A stretch of DNA of 64,000 bases from assembly GCF_001659605.2 (NCBI RefSeq), contig NC_035170.2:7757001-7821000 (forward strand), in the 5' to 3' direction. Both the position numbers and the translations under genes were made by a program. Under the pieces are notes generated by a model. It worked only from the letters and a program-made list of their open reading frames with translations, did not search any database and was not told where the DNA came from. Of this stretch, positions 32,686-43,620 are shown piece by piece; position 1 is the first letter of the stretch; each line of letters begins with the position of its first letter. The DNA comes from Manihot esculenta. Taxonomy: Eukaryota; Streptophyta; Magnoliopsida; Malpighiales; Euphorbiaceae.

Positions 32686-35600
32686 ATGAGAGGAACTCGT
32701 CGATCTGCACGATTGACTAGAGTACCACCTGAGGATGAGGGTATGAGCGCCCGTCCTCCAGCATTGCCTAGGGCAATGTCTAGTAGGTCCAACAGAGATA
32801 GAGCAGTAAGAGACCCTAGAAGGTCTCTGAATCTGGGTAGAAGCAGATCAGTGCGGGGAACAGTTCAAGGAGGAATGTCAGAAGACATGGGGGATGATAT
32901 AGATGTAGAGCAGAGGAGGGATGGCAGTCTGGGAGTTAACATGTCAGAAGAGGGGATGGGAGAGTCCCAAGGAGGCACTCAGGCCTCGGGATTTGTTCAG
33001 CCACCCCACTACCCACACTTCTCACAAAATCCCGGGTATTCGATGGGAGGCACATCGGATTACCATAGCTTCAGCCCTTATGCCACACAGATGCCATACC
33101 CACCTTACTACCCACCATATTCACAATACCCAATGTACCCACCCCCACCTTATTATCCAAAACCAGCTAACCCTACCTCAGAAAATGTCACACCTCCTCC
33201 ACCATCAGCAGAACCCACAGTTCCAGCAACCCATATACCTAAGCCTAGCTCATTTGGCGGGAGTAAGGTCAAGATGACCGACTATATGAAGCTGGGTGCT
33301 CCCCAGTTTGAAACCGGTGATGACCCGTTTGTGTACCTGGAAAGGGTCAAAACTATAACAGATGAGATAGGGGCAGATGATAGCAGAGCCATTCAGATGG
33401 CTGGGTTCACACTCAAATGTAAAAAGGCCCGTGAGTGGTTTAAGAACTATGTGAGCCCGAGGTTGGATAGTCTATCCTGGGAGGAGTTTGCAAATAAATT
33501 TGCAGGATGGGCTTTCCCTGACAGTTCAAGAGAGTTAAAGATGATTGAGTTTGAATAGTTAAGGCAGACAGAGGATATGAGTGTAGAGGAGTACACCGAC
33601 AGATTTTTGGAGCTGTTGCCGTTTGCAGGGCAAACTCTTGACACAGACCAGAAGAAGTCAAGGAGGTATATCATGAAACTTCACTCCAGGTATTCCTCCT
33701 TGATTCAGTCCGCAGATAGGGAGAGCTTCCATGCCATAGTGGATATGGCTAGGAGAATGGAGGCTAGTGCTATCATCGAGGGGAAAGTCAAGCAGTCAGT
33801 GGCACAGCCTTCTAGTTCTAAGACCCCAGGCTCTTCTTCTCTGAATGCAGCAGCTTCAGGTGGTAAAAAGTGGGACAGAGGTCCTAAGAAGTCGAAGAAG
33901 AACAAGTTCTGGAATAAGGTCAAGTCCAGTCTGGGATTAGGAGGTGGCTCAAGCTCTGGTGCAGACAATGCAGTTTGTGCAAGGTGTGGTAGGCCACACA
34001 GGGGAGTATGTCGGTTTGGGACGAACGCTTGCTTCAGATGTGGTCAAGAGGGGCATATGGCTCGAGAATGTCCAAGAGCAGTCCCGATGGCACAGTCCCA
34101 ACAGACAGCCTCAGGCAGTGTAGCACAGCCAGCAGCTCCAGCCACGACTCAGGCCAGTGGCAGAGGTAGAGGGAGAGGGGCAGCCTCTTCTTCAGCGGGT
34201 TTCAGAGGTGAAGGTCCATCAGCTCCAGCACGGATCTTCACAATGACACAGCAGGAGGCAGATGCATCTAACACCGTGGTGGCAGGTAACTTAGTCATTG
34301 GTTGTTCAGATGTTTATGCCTTGATGGACCCTGGTGCATCTCATTCTTTTATTGCTCCGAGAGCCGTAGAGAGGTTGGGTCTGATGACTTCTGGGTTAGA
34401 GTGTCCTCTCTGGGTCAGTGGGCCCAAGTGTGATCCATCAGTGGCAGAGTCAGTCTGCCAGTGTAGTCCTGTATTTGTTGAGGGAAGATGCTTGTCCGCC
34501 GACCTTGTGGTTCTAGATTTGACAGACTTTGACGTCATTCTAGGGATGGACTGGTTATCTACCCATGGTGCTACCTTGGACTGCAGGGACAAGGTAGTCA
34601 GGTTCAGAGGTCAGGATGGGTCAGAGGTAGTCTTCAGAAGAGACAAGAGGGGTACACCTAGAGGTCTAATATCAGCTCTTCAGGCTCGTAGGTTGCTTAG
34701 GAAGGGATGTCAGGGGTATTTGGCTCATGTGAGAGAGCTTAGCAGTCAGGTTAGAGAGCCCGCCTCGGTGCCAGTGGTTAGAGAGTTTTTAGATGTGTTC
34801 CCAGACGAGCTGCCAGGTTTACCACCTGCTAGGGAGATAGAGTTCGAGATAGAATTAATGCCTGGAACCCGACCGATCTCTATCCCTCCCTACAGGATGG
34901 CTCCAGCCGAGTTGAAAGAGTTGAGAGAACAGTTACAAGAGCTGGTAGACAAGGGTTTCATCCGACCGAGTACCTCACCCTGGGGTGCTCCAGTCTTGTT
35001 TGTCAGAAAGAAGGATGGATCTCTTAGACTTTGTATCGACTACAGGCAGTTGAACAAAGTCACTACCAAGAATAAGTACCCATTGCCAAGGATCGACGAT
35101 CTATTCGACCAGCTAGCAGGAGCGGGTTGTTTCTCCAAAATAGATCTGAGATCGGGGTACCATCAGCTGAGGATAAGGGAAGAGGATGTGCCGAAGACAG
35201 CTTTCAGGACCAGATATGGGCATTTCGAGTTCCTTGTAATGCCGTTCGGGTTAACCAACGCCCCTGCAGCATTCATGGATCTCATGAACAGAGTGTTTAG
35301 CCAATACCTGGATCACTTTGTTATTGTCTTCATAGATGATATCTTAGTGTATTCCAGGAATGCAGAAGAGCATGCCCATCATCTGAGGTTGGTTCTACAA
35401 ACCTTGAGGGAGCATGGCTTGTATGCCAAGTTCTCCAAGTGTGAGTTCTGGCTGAGGAGCATTTCATTCTTGGGGCATGTAGTGTCAGAAAATGGAATAG
35501 AGGTGGACCCCAAGAAGATAGAAGCTGTGGCTAACTGGCCTAGACCCACTTCAGTGACAGAGATTAGAAGTTTCTTGGGTTTGGCAGATTACTACAGGAG

Positions 35601-37671
35601 GTTCGTTCAGGACTTCTCAAAAATTGCAGCTCCTCTGACCAGACTAACCAGGAAGAATCAGAAGTTTGTGTGGACCGACCAGTGCGAAGAAAGTTTTGAA
35701 GAGCTCAAGAAGAGGTTGACTTCAGCACCAGTGTTAGCACTGCCATCTAGTGATGAGGACTTTACAGTCTTTTGTGATGCGTCCCGTGTGGGACTAGGTT
35801 GTGTACTAATGCAGAATGAAAGGGTGATTGCTTATGCTTCTAGGCAGCTGAAGAAGCACGAGTTGAATTACCCCACACATGACCTGGAGATGGCAGCGGT
35901 AATCTTTGCACTCAAGATGTGGAGGCACTACCTCTATGGGGTAAAATGTGAGATCTTTACAGATCATAAAAGCCTACAGTACATCCTGAGTCAAAGAGAC
36001 TTGAATTTGAGACAGAGGAGATGGGTAGAGTTGCTGAGTGACTATGATTGCAAGATTTAGTACCATCCGGGTAAGGCGAATGTTGTGGTAGTCGCCCTAA
36101 GCCGGAAGTCACTAGGCAGTCTATCCCACGTCACAGCAGAGAGGAGACCAGTGGTGAAGGAGTTTTACAAGCTCACTGAGGAAGGTCTACAGTTGGAGTT
36201 GTCTGGTACAGGTGCCTTGATTGCTCAGATGAAAGTGACACCTGTGTTTCTGGAGCAAGTGGCTCAGAAACAGCATGAGGACCTAGAGTTAGTAAAGATT
36301 GCCAGGACTGTTCAGTCAGGCAAGGACAGTGAGTTCAGATTTGACAGTAAGGGGATCCTCCGCTATGGGAGTCGATTGTGTGTACCAGATGACATAGGAT
36401 TAAAAGGAGACATTATGAGGGAGGCTCATAATGCAAGATACAGCGTTCACCCCGGAGCCACCAAGATGTATCAAGATCTGAAGAAAGTTTATTGGTGGCC
36501 AGCTATGAAGAAAGAAGTGGCACAGTTCGTGTCAGCCTGCGAACTGTGTCAGAGGGTGAAGCTAGAACATCAGAAGCCGGCTGGAATGCTTAACCCGCTA
36601 CCTATTCCAGAGTGGAAATGAGAGAATATAACTATGGACTTCGTAGTAGGGTTACCGGCGACGTCCAACAGATTGGACTCCATATGGGTGATTGTGGACA
36701 GACTCACCAAATCTGCTCACTTCATCCCTGTCAGGAGTGGCTATTCTGTGGACAAGTTGGCGCAGGTGTATGTTGACGAGATCGTCAGGCTGCATGGGGT
36801 TCCTGTTTCAATAGTGTCCGATAGAGGACCCCAGCTCACCTCCAGATTTTGGCGGAGTCTGCAGAACGCCATGGGTACCAAGTTGGATTTTAGCACTGCT
36901 TTCCATCCACAGACGGACGGACAATAAAAAAGGACCATCCAGACCATAGAGGATATGCTTAGAATGTGTGTGCTGGACTTTGGCGGTTCTTGGAGGCAGC
37001 ATCTACCCCTGGTGGAGTTTGCCTACAATAACAGCCATCATGCTAGCATCGGGATGGCTCCATATGAAGCTTTATATGGGAGGAAGTGCAGATCACCTGT
37101 TTGCTGGGAAGAAGTTGGAGAACAGGCCTTAGCAGGGCTTGAGCTAGTAGAGATCACCAGTAGGGTGGTACCCATAATTAGAGAGAGGATCAAGACTGCT
37201 GCCAGCAGACAGAAGAGTTATGCAGACATCCACAGAAGACAGGTAGAGTTTCAGGAGGGGGATCTGGTATTGCTTAAGGTGTCTCCAATGAAAGGAGTGG
37301 TTCGATTCGGGAAGAAAGGTAAGCTGGCTCCACGGTACATTGGACCCTTTGAAGTCCTGCAAAGGATTGGGAATGTATCGTACAAGCTAGATTTACCTGC
37401 TTCAATGACAAGAATCCATTCGGTTTTCCATGTTTCCATGTTGAGGAAGTTCGTGTCAGATCCGGGTAGGGTTCTTAGTGAGCCAGATGTGGAGATCCAA
37501 GAGGATCTCACCTATGTTGAGCAGCCAGTACGGATCCTAGACACCCAGATCAGAAAGTTGAGAAACAAGGAAATCCCGATGGTGAAAGTCCTTTGGAACC
37601 ACCACAATATCGAGGAGTGTACCTGGGAGACACGGGAGTCCATGCTCCAACAGTATCCCCATCTCTTTTAG
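32686..37671 (+). pseudogene. Element F gag-pol with four in-frame stops
   Basis: One frame from the ATG at 32686 to the TAG at 37669. Order: Pro/Tyr-rich N-part, capsid-like core, CCHC knuckle near 34030, protease DPGASHSF near 34326, RT with FIDDILVYS near 35330, RNase H (CDASRVGLG near 35770, FTDHKS near 35960), integrase HHCC finger near 36430-36550 and [10 protein letters not shown] near 36695, and a chromodomain-like tail (VKVLWNHHN, EECTWETRESM) to the end. Stops: 33556 TAG, 36058 TAG, 36619 TGA and 36925 TAA. The first two are CAG-to-TAG, the third TGG-to-TGA, the fourth TCA-to-TAA. A DALSRK motif reads VALSRK. It is non-autonomous despite young LTRs. The tail assigns it to chromodomain Ty3 elements (Tekay/Del). 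Confidence 0.9.
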
Positions 37672-37742
37672 AGGTTAGTATCTATGTGTTCTATGTGTTT
37701 AGTATGTATGTTATGTTTATGTTATGCATGTACTAGTTGAGG

Positions 37743-37778
37743 AACATTCGGGGACGAATGTTCTTAAGGGGGGGAGAA
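37743..37778 (+). other. Hairpin plus polypurine tract, element F
   Basis: Perfect stem AACATTCG / CGAATGTT around loop GGGA (37743-37762), then AAGGGGGGGGAGAA (37765-37778) directly before the 3' LTR. Confidence 0.85.
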
Positions 37779-40104
37779 TGTAATACCCGGCTAGACTCCG
37801 GTATCGGAATTCCTACCGTCCGGTGGAATTTGGGTGTCGGAGATCTCTAGAAGGGTGACATCATGTTTATAAAATGTTTTCATGTATTTTAATGGTTTTA
37901 AGTATGAAATTAAATGAGTTTTTGCATGAAAAGTCCTTGGAGGAAAACCCAGGTTCGGCCGCCGAAAGTCAAGTTCGGCCGCCGAACATGCATGCGTTTT
38001 GGAGGCACGTTAGGCCCCCGAAAGCATAGGTGAGGAAGTCCAGGTTCGGTCGCCGAAAGTCAAGTTCGGCCGCCGAACATGGCATGCATGCGGAAGCATT
38101 TTCGGCCCCCAAACGTGGTCTGGCCAGCCACCTATAAAAGGGTCACTTAGCCGAAAAGGGCGAGCTTTCTCCCATTTTCGGCCACAGCTAGCTTCCGACC
38201 TCCCTCTTCCAAATCTAGTGTTCTTCCTTCAAATCCCCACCATTTTTCTTGAGTTTTAAGCTTGCATTGAAGGTTTTGGAACTTTGAAACAAGTTTTGGA
38301 GCTTTGGGAACTCAGGAGCTCATTTTCGTGGATCTCCAAGTTTAGGTCGTCTCCCTCTCGATCTTCAAGAGGTAAGAGCCGATCTTAAGCTCCTTATGTG
38401 TTTTAAGTAAGGTTTTATGAGTTCTTTGGGTAGAAATGCATGTTAGGATATATGTTGAGTTATGGGTTTATATTGATGTTTTGAACAATGTGTGTTGATT
38501 GTGTGTATTTGAAGTGTTGTAGATGGGGTATATGATTGTTTGAGACCCCTAGGAACTTGTATGCATGTTTTAGTTGAGCTATATGCATGATTTGAGGTTT
38601 TGGGAGGCAAGAGGCTCATGTGAACCAAGTTTCTGCCCTTTGGGAAGAAACCAGGTTCGGCAGCCGAAGGGACTTTCGACCGCCGAACCCTCCTGTGGAG
38701 GCAGCATTCGGCTGCCGAAGCTTGCCCCCGAAAGAGGACTTTCGCCTCTGTCTGGGAGTTTCGGCCGCCGAAAGTGCCGCCGAACATGCATGAGTTTCGT
38801 CTCTGTCTGGGAGATTCGGCCGCCGAAGGTGCCGCCGAACCTGCCTGATTTTCGGCTCTGGAGGGACTTTCGGCCGCCGAACCTGCCGCCGAAAGTGCCC
38901 TGTCCAGCCATTTCTTGCATGCTTTTCTATGCTTGTTTTGAGATGTTTAGAGGGGTTTTTGGGGTATGTTTTAGAGGTATGTTTAAGTATGTTTGGTCCC
39001 TCATTTGAGTCCACCTGTGTAGGTTCGGACCCGAGAAACCGAGGACCCCAGCAGTGCTAGCTGCTTCTGTACCTTGTCAGAGTCTGTAGAGCCAACCAGA
39101 GGTGAGTAGAATAATCTCTTAAGTTTTAAATTAATGAAATATAAATTCTCTTTTTAGCATGTTCATGCATCACGATTGCCATGCGATATCCTAGGTTGCT
39201 TGCATTAGATATCACGAATATGTTGCATTGCATATTATGTTGTTGATGTGGGTAAATGCTGGATGATCCACTAGTTCCTGGCAGGAAGACCAGGGAGCCT
39301 TTGACTACGCCCCTGGCACTATGAGAAAGAAAGACCAGGGAGCCTTTGACTACGCCCCTGGCACCATGGGACGCCAAGACCAAGTGCCTAATAAGGCCTT
39401 GGGGCAGTGTAAGTTATGCTATGTTTACAGGAAGTCCAGTGAGCCTTTGACTACGCCGCTGGCAATAGTTATGACGATGGGACTAGTTGGTGACAGGTTT
39501 ACCCTTGATGTGCCTTGTTTGTGATGTGACGCATTTCACGAAAGCATAAATTTAAAATGTAATGTTTTATTATTCTGCTCACTGGGCTCTTGTAGCTCAC
39601 CCCTTTCCCCTAACCCCCAGGTGTGCAGGTACGGAATAGGCCAGGAGGTCAGGAAGAGTAGATTCATGTTTGTGTTGTAATAGTTAGTGGTGGACATGAT
39701 GAATGTTGTAATGTAAGAGTAATGTAAAAGTCATGTAATGTATTGATGATATTGAGGATTAGAGATTGTGCTTGACCCCTTTGTATATGGTTATCCCCCT
39801 TTGTATGCATGATCGTTATATTTATAAGTTATGATGATATGATTCAACCAAGCTTAATGTATGATGAGATACCCCATTGGAGCATTTGATGAGGGCTCCA
39901 GTGGAGGTTTATGTTTATGTATATGATTATGTACAGGTTGAGCTTGGTTGATGTATGAGAAAGTTTACAGGTTTATGAGTATTGTTGATCATATACGGGA
40001 TTAAACAGGTTTACAGGTTATGTTAGGCTTGCTACGGTTCCCGGCGGCCTTATGCCGATCTGGATCCTAGCGCCGGTAGCGGTCTGGATTTTCGGGGCGT
40101 TACA
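37779..40104 (+). repeat. 3' LTR of element F
   Basis: 2326 bp, the same length as the 5' LTR and nearly identical to it. Followed by target duplication CCAGA at 40105-40109. Confidence 0.95.
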
Positions 40105-40109
40105 CCAGA

Positions 40110-41118
40110 GGTGAGTGGGACTATACTTAATCTTTTTAAATTAAGAATTAAATGCTTTTAGCATGTTTCATGCATCATGAGTATGTAGGGTGTATTGCAT
40201 TAGCAAACACGAGTACATGGCATTGCATTATTTACTGTTGATGAGGATTGGACTCAGGTGACCTTAATAGCCTACTGATGTTGTAAGACCTGGCTAGGCC
40301 AGGCATACTGATGTTGTAAGACCTAGCCAGGCCAGGCATACTGATGTTGTAAGACCTGGCCGGGCCAGGCATACTGATGTTGGGAGTTTTGGGGTCATGT
40401 CCAATCTGTGATGTGAAATGTTTGTGCTGTGGTGCATTTCATGAAAGCATGTTTTTAACGACCTGTTTTTATTGTTCCTGCTCACTGGGCTTTTTAGCTT
40501 ATCCCTCTCCCTTAATCCCAGTTTTTCAGGTCAAGGATAGTCCAGGAGGACGTCAAGAGTAAAGGTTTCGGATATGTAATAGAATAGTGGACATGATGTA
40601 TTATGTAATGTAATGTATAGATATGTAATGTCATGTAATAGACAGAGTTGTGCTTGGCTTAATGTATGATAATCCCTCTTGTACATGTATCCTATTTTAC
40701 GTTTCTTGATGAGAAATGTGTTGAACCAGGCTTAACGTAGGATATGTGGTATGGGACTCCAGTGAAAGTGTTTTGGGAAGACAGGGTTTGAGTCCCTTGG
40801 CCCAGAAACATGAACCCGTCTGAGGGGAAGGACGCTGGGCGTGAACCCAAAGCGGGCAGTATACACTGGGGAAAGCCCTGGGGGCTGTTTCAGATGGATA
40901 TATCTGAATGTTAGTAATGTATGTTTAGATTAAGCCTGGTAGTTGTAAGAAAAGTTTATAGTTTTATATTTTATGTTGGATCATGTATGGGTTTTATCAG
41001 GTACACAGAGTTCATGTTAGGCTTACTACGGGTCCCGGCGGCCTTAAGTCGATCTGGATCCTAGTGCTTGTGGCGGTTCAGGCCGTTACAGAGGGGTAGC
41101 GATTTTCGGGTCATTACA
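40110..41118 (+). repeat. Element E 5' LTR, second part
   Basis: Continues the E LTR after the F insertion (GGTGAGTGGGACTATACTT) and matches 44844-45885 of the 3' LTR. It carries a minisatellite of three 33-bp units and ends TTACA before the primer site TGGTATCAGAGC at 41122-41133. Confidence 0.9.
40275..40385 (+). repeat. 33-bp minisatellite, three copies, E 5' LTR
   Basis: Unit starts ACTGATGTTGTAAGACC and holds the hairpin CCTGGCC-GGGCCAGG. Three copies here against four at the same place in the 3' LTR. Confidence 0.9.
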
Positions 41119-41412
41119 GAGTGGTATCAGAGCATAGGGCCTCTTGAGTACGGTGTATTGAGCAAAGATGCTCAGGGATCAGAGGGATCTCACATCAGAA
41201 AGAGGTTTGTTTTTAGGAAGGTCAAGCACAATAGGAAAATCATGTCCACTAGGATAGGATGTAGAGTCCAGTTTTGAGGATGATGTGAAATGCCATGATT
41301 TTATGCATGTGCATTAATGTTATGTTATGTGAGGTAGGTTCATGTGTTTCTATATGAACCGTATAATTGCTAATGCTTGTATGTTTGTGTGTTGTTCTTC
41401 AAAAGAGCTAAG

Positions 41413-43520
41413 ATGAGCGGTGCTAGTCGATCTGTGGAATCAGATCCGTCTGAGTGGGAAGGTACGGACACCTTTCCCCCCTGTTTTGCCAAGAGCACAG
41501 TGGGGTGGAGTCGATGGATAGGGAACATCAAGGGACTCTGGGAGGTCTTTGGAGGAAAGCAGAGAAGGAATGAATCTAAGGAGAATGTCTGTAGACAGGA
41601 GAGAAGTAGAAGTTGATGTGCAGAGAAGGGATGTAGGTCTGCAGGTGAATATGGATGAAGAAGAGATGGGAGAGTTCCAAGAGGGTGTTCAGACTCAGGA
41701 CTCTAGGATTTCAGGTTTAGGAGAGAATGACCCCTCCCCTCGGAGTACAGCTACCTCGAGAGCAGTGAAGTGGGGGAAAACCACTAAGAAAGGGGACAGA
41801 GGCCTGAGAAGGTCAAAGAAGGGCAAGTTTTGGAAGAGGCTGAAGGCTAGTCTGGGTTGTGGTGCTGGTTCAAGCTCTGGCGTAGGCAGTTCAAGATGTA
41901 TGAGGTGTGGAAGACCTCACAAAGGAGTTTGTCGGCATGGGACAACAACTTGTTACAGGTGCGGACAGGAGGGGCACATAGCATGTGAGTGTCCTACTAC
42001 GCCTAGGAGGACACGGTCCCAGCGGACATTTTCAGGTAGAGCAGCTCAGCCAGCAGCTCCAGCCCTGTTGCAGGATAGTAGTCGAGGCAGAGGGAGAGGT
42101 GCATCCTCTTTTTCAGCAGGTTCCCGAGGAGAAGGTCCGTCAGCTCCGGCTCGGGTCTTCACCCAAGCTCAGCAGGAGTCAGACACATCAGAAACAGTAG
42201 CGCCAGGTATGCTCACTTTTGAGTGTTCTGATGCGTATGTTTTGGTGAACCCCAGTATTTCTTTTTCCTTGTTGCTTTGTGAGCCGTAGTGCGGGCGGGT
42301 TTGATTACTTCTAGGCTTAGTGTGTTTCCTTTGGATTAGTAGACCCAAGTGTGATCCATCAGTGGCAGAGTCAGTCTGCCAGTATAGCCAGCGTTATTGT
42401 GAGTAGATGCCTTCCAGCTAACCTAGTGGTTCTAGATTTGACTATTCTGACGTCATTCTAGTGATGGATCGGCTAGCTACTCGTGGTGCTACCGAGTCTG
42501 TAAAGACAAGGTAGTCAGGGTCGGAGGTCAGGATGGATCAGAGGTAGTCCTTGGAGAGGACAGTGTAGGAGTGCCTAGAGGTTAGATGTCAGCCCTACAA
42601 GTTCGTAGTTGTTCAGGAGAGGTTGTCAGAGGGTTCTAACTCCTGTGTGAGAGTTTAGTAGTTAGGTCAGGGAACCAGCCTCAGTGTCTGTGGTTTGAGA
42701 GAGAGTGCTAAGAAGTTTTTCCCAGGCGAGTTGTCAGGTTTACCACCTGCTAGAGAGATAGAGTTTGGAAATAGGAGCAATGCTTAGCATCAAGTTCATC
42801 TCTATTCTTCTCTACAGGATGGCACCTGCAGAGTTGAGAGAGTTGTGAGAGCAGTTGTGAGACTTGGTAGATAAAGGTTTTATCCGATCTAGTACCTCAC
42901 CCTGGAGTGTTCTAGTATGGTTGTGGGAAACGAAGGATGAATCCTTGAGACTTTGTAGCGACTGTAAGCAGTTGAACAAGGGCACTACCAAGGACATGTA
43001 TTCCCATTCAGGATTGATGATCTATTTGGACGGCTAGTAGAAGCTGGATGTTTTCCAAGCTAGATCGGAGATTCGGGTGTTACCTGTTGAGAGTTAGAAT
43101 AGAAGTTAGTTTAGAAGAGATGAAGAGAGAAGGGCAAGGGTCAGAGTGCGCAGCAGAAGCTTGTGGAGTTTAGGAGAAGGTTGAGGTTTTGTCAGTGGTG
43201 ATCCGTGGTGAGTCGAAGGGTAAAGTAGCTCCAAGATATGTTAAACCCTTTGAAGTCCTGTAAAGGATGGGGGATGTATCTAAGCTAGATTTACCTACTC
43301 CGATGGAGAACGTCCATCAGGTTTTCCATGTTCCTGTGTCAAGGAAGTTTGTGTTAGATCCGTGTTAGGTTCTTAAGGAACTAGAGGTTGAGATGTTAGG
43401 GAATCTCACCTATGTTGAGCAGTTAGTTGGATCATGAACACATAGGTCAGGAAGCTAAGGAACAAGGAGTATGGAAGGGTACCTAGGAGACCCGGGAGTT
43501 CTTACTCCAGGGGTATCTGC
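41413..43520 (+). pseudogene. Element E gag-pol relics
   Basis: Heavily decayed. The start at 41413 has a gag N-terminus. A CCHC knuckle with CYRCGQEGHIAC lies near 41955, but the capsid core between them is missing. Protease sequence near 42225 reads VNPSISFS instead of [10 protein letters not shown] scraps with [11 protein letters not shown] and [14 protein letters not shown] lie near 42820-42900. The rest of RT, RNase H and most of integrase are deleted. The integrase C-end (VAPRYVKPFEVL, VFHVPVSRKFV) lies near 43220-43350. Stops and frameshifts are dense. The region is 2.5 kb against about 5.3 kb in F. Decay far exceeds that of B, C and F, so E is the oldest Tekay-like copy here. Confidence 0.85.
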
Positions 43521-43582
43521 ATCTCTCTTTAGAGAGAGGTTTTAGGCTTCGCTTGCTTGCTTGCATGTTTGTTGCTTGTTTT

Positions 43583-43620
43583 AACATTCGGGGACGAATG
43601 TTTTTGTAAGGGGGGTAGAT
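43583..43620 (+). other. Hairpin plus polypurine tract, element E
   Basis: AACATTCG, GGGA, CGAATGTT at 43583-43602, then AAGGGGGGTAGAT before the 3' LTR. The hairpin is intact although the coding part is ruined. Confidence 0.8.

Larger units (their letters stand above)
30099..40104 (+). mobile_element. Element F: complete young Tekay/Del-type element
   Basis: 10,006 bp with two 2326-bp LTRs and a 5-bp target duplication CCAGA at 30094-30098 and 40105-40109. It sits inside the 5' LTR of E. Primer site TGGTATCAGAGCC at 32428-32440. I saw about 15 single-base differences between the LTRs and no indel, which implies a recent insertion. Confidence 0.95.
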
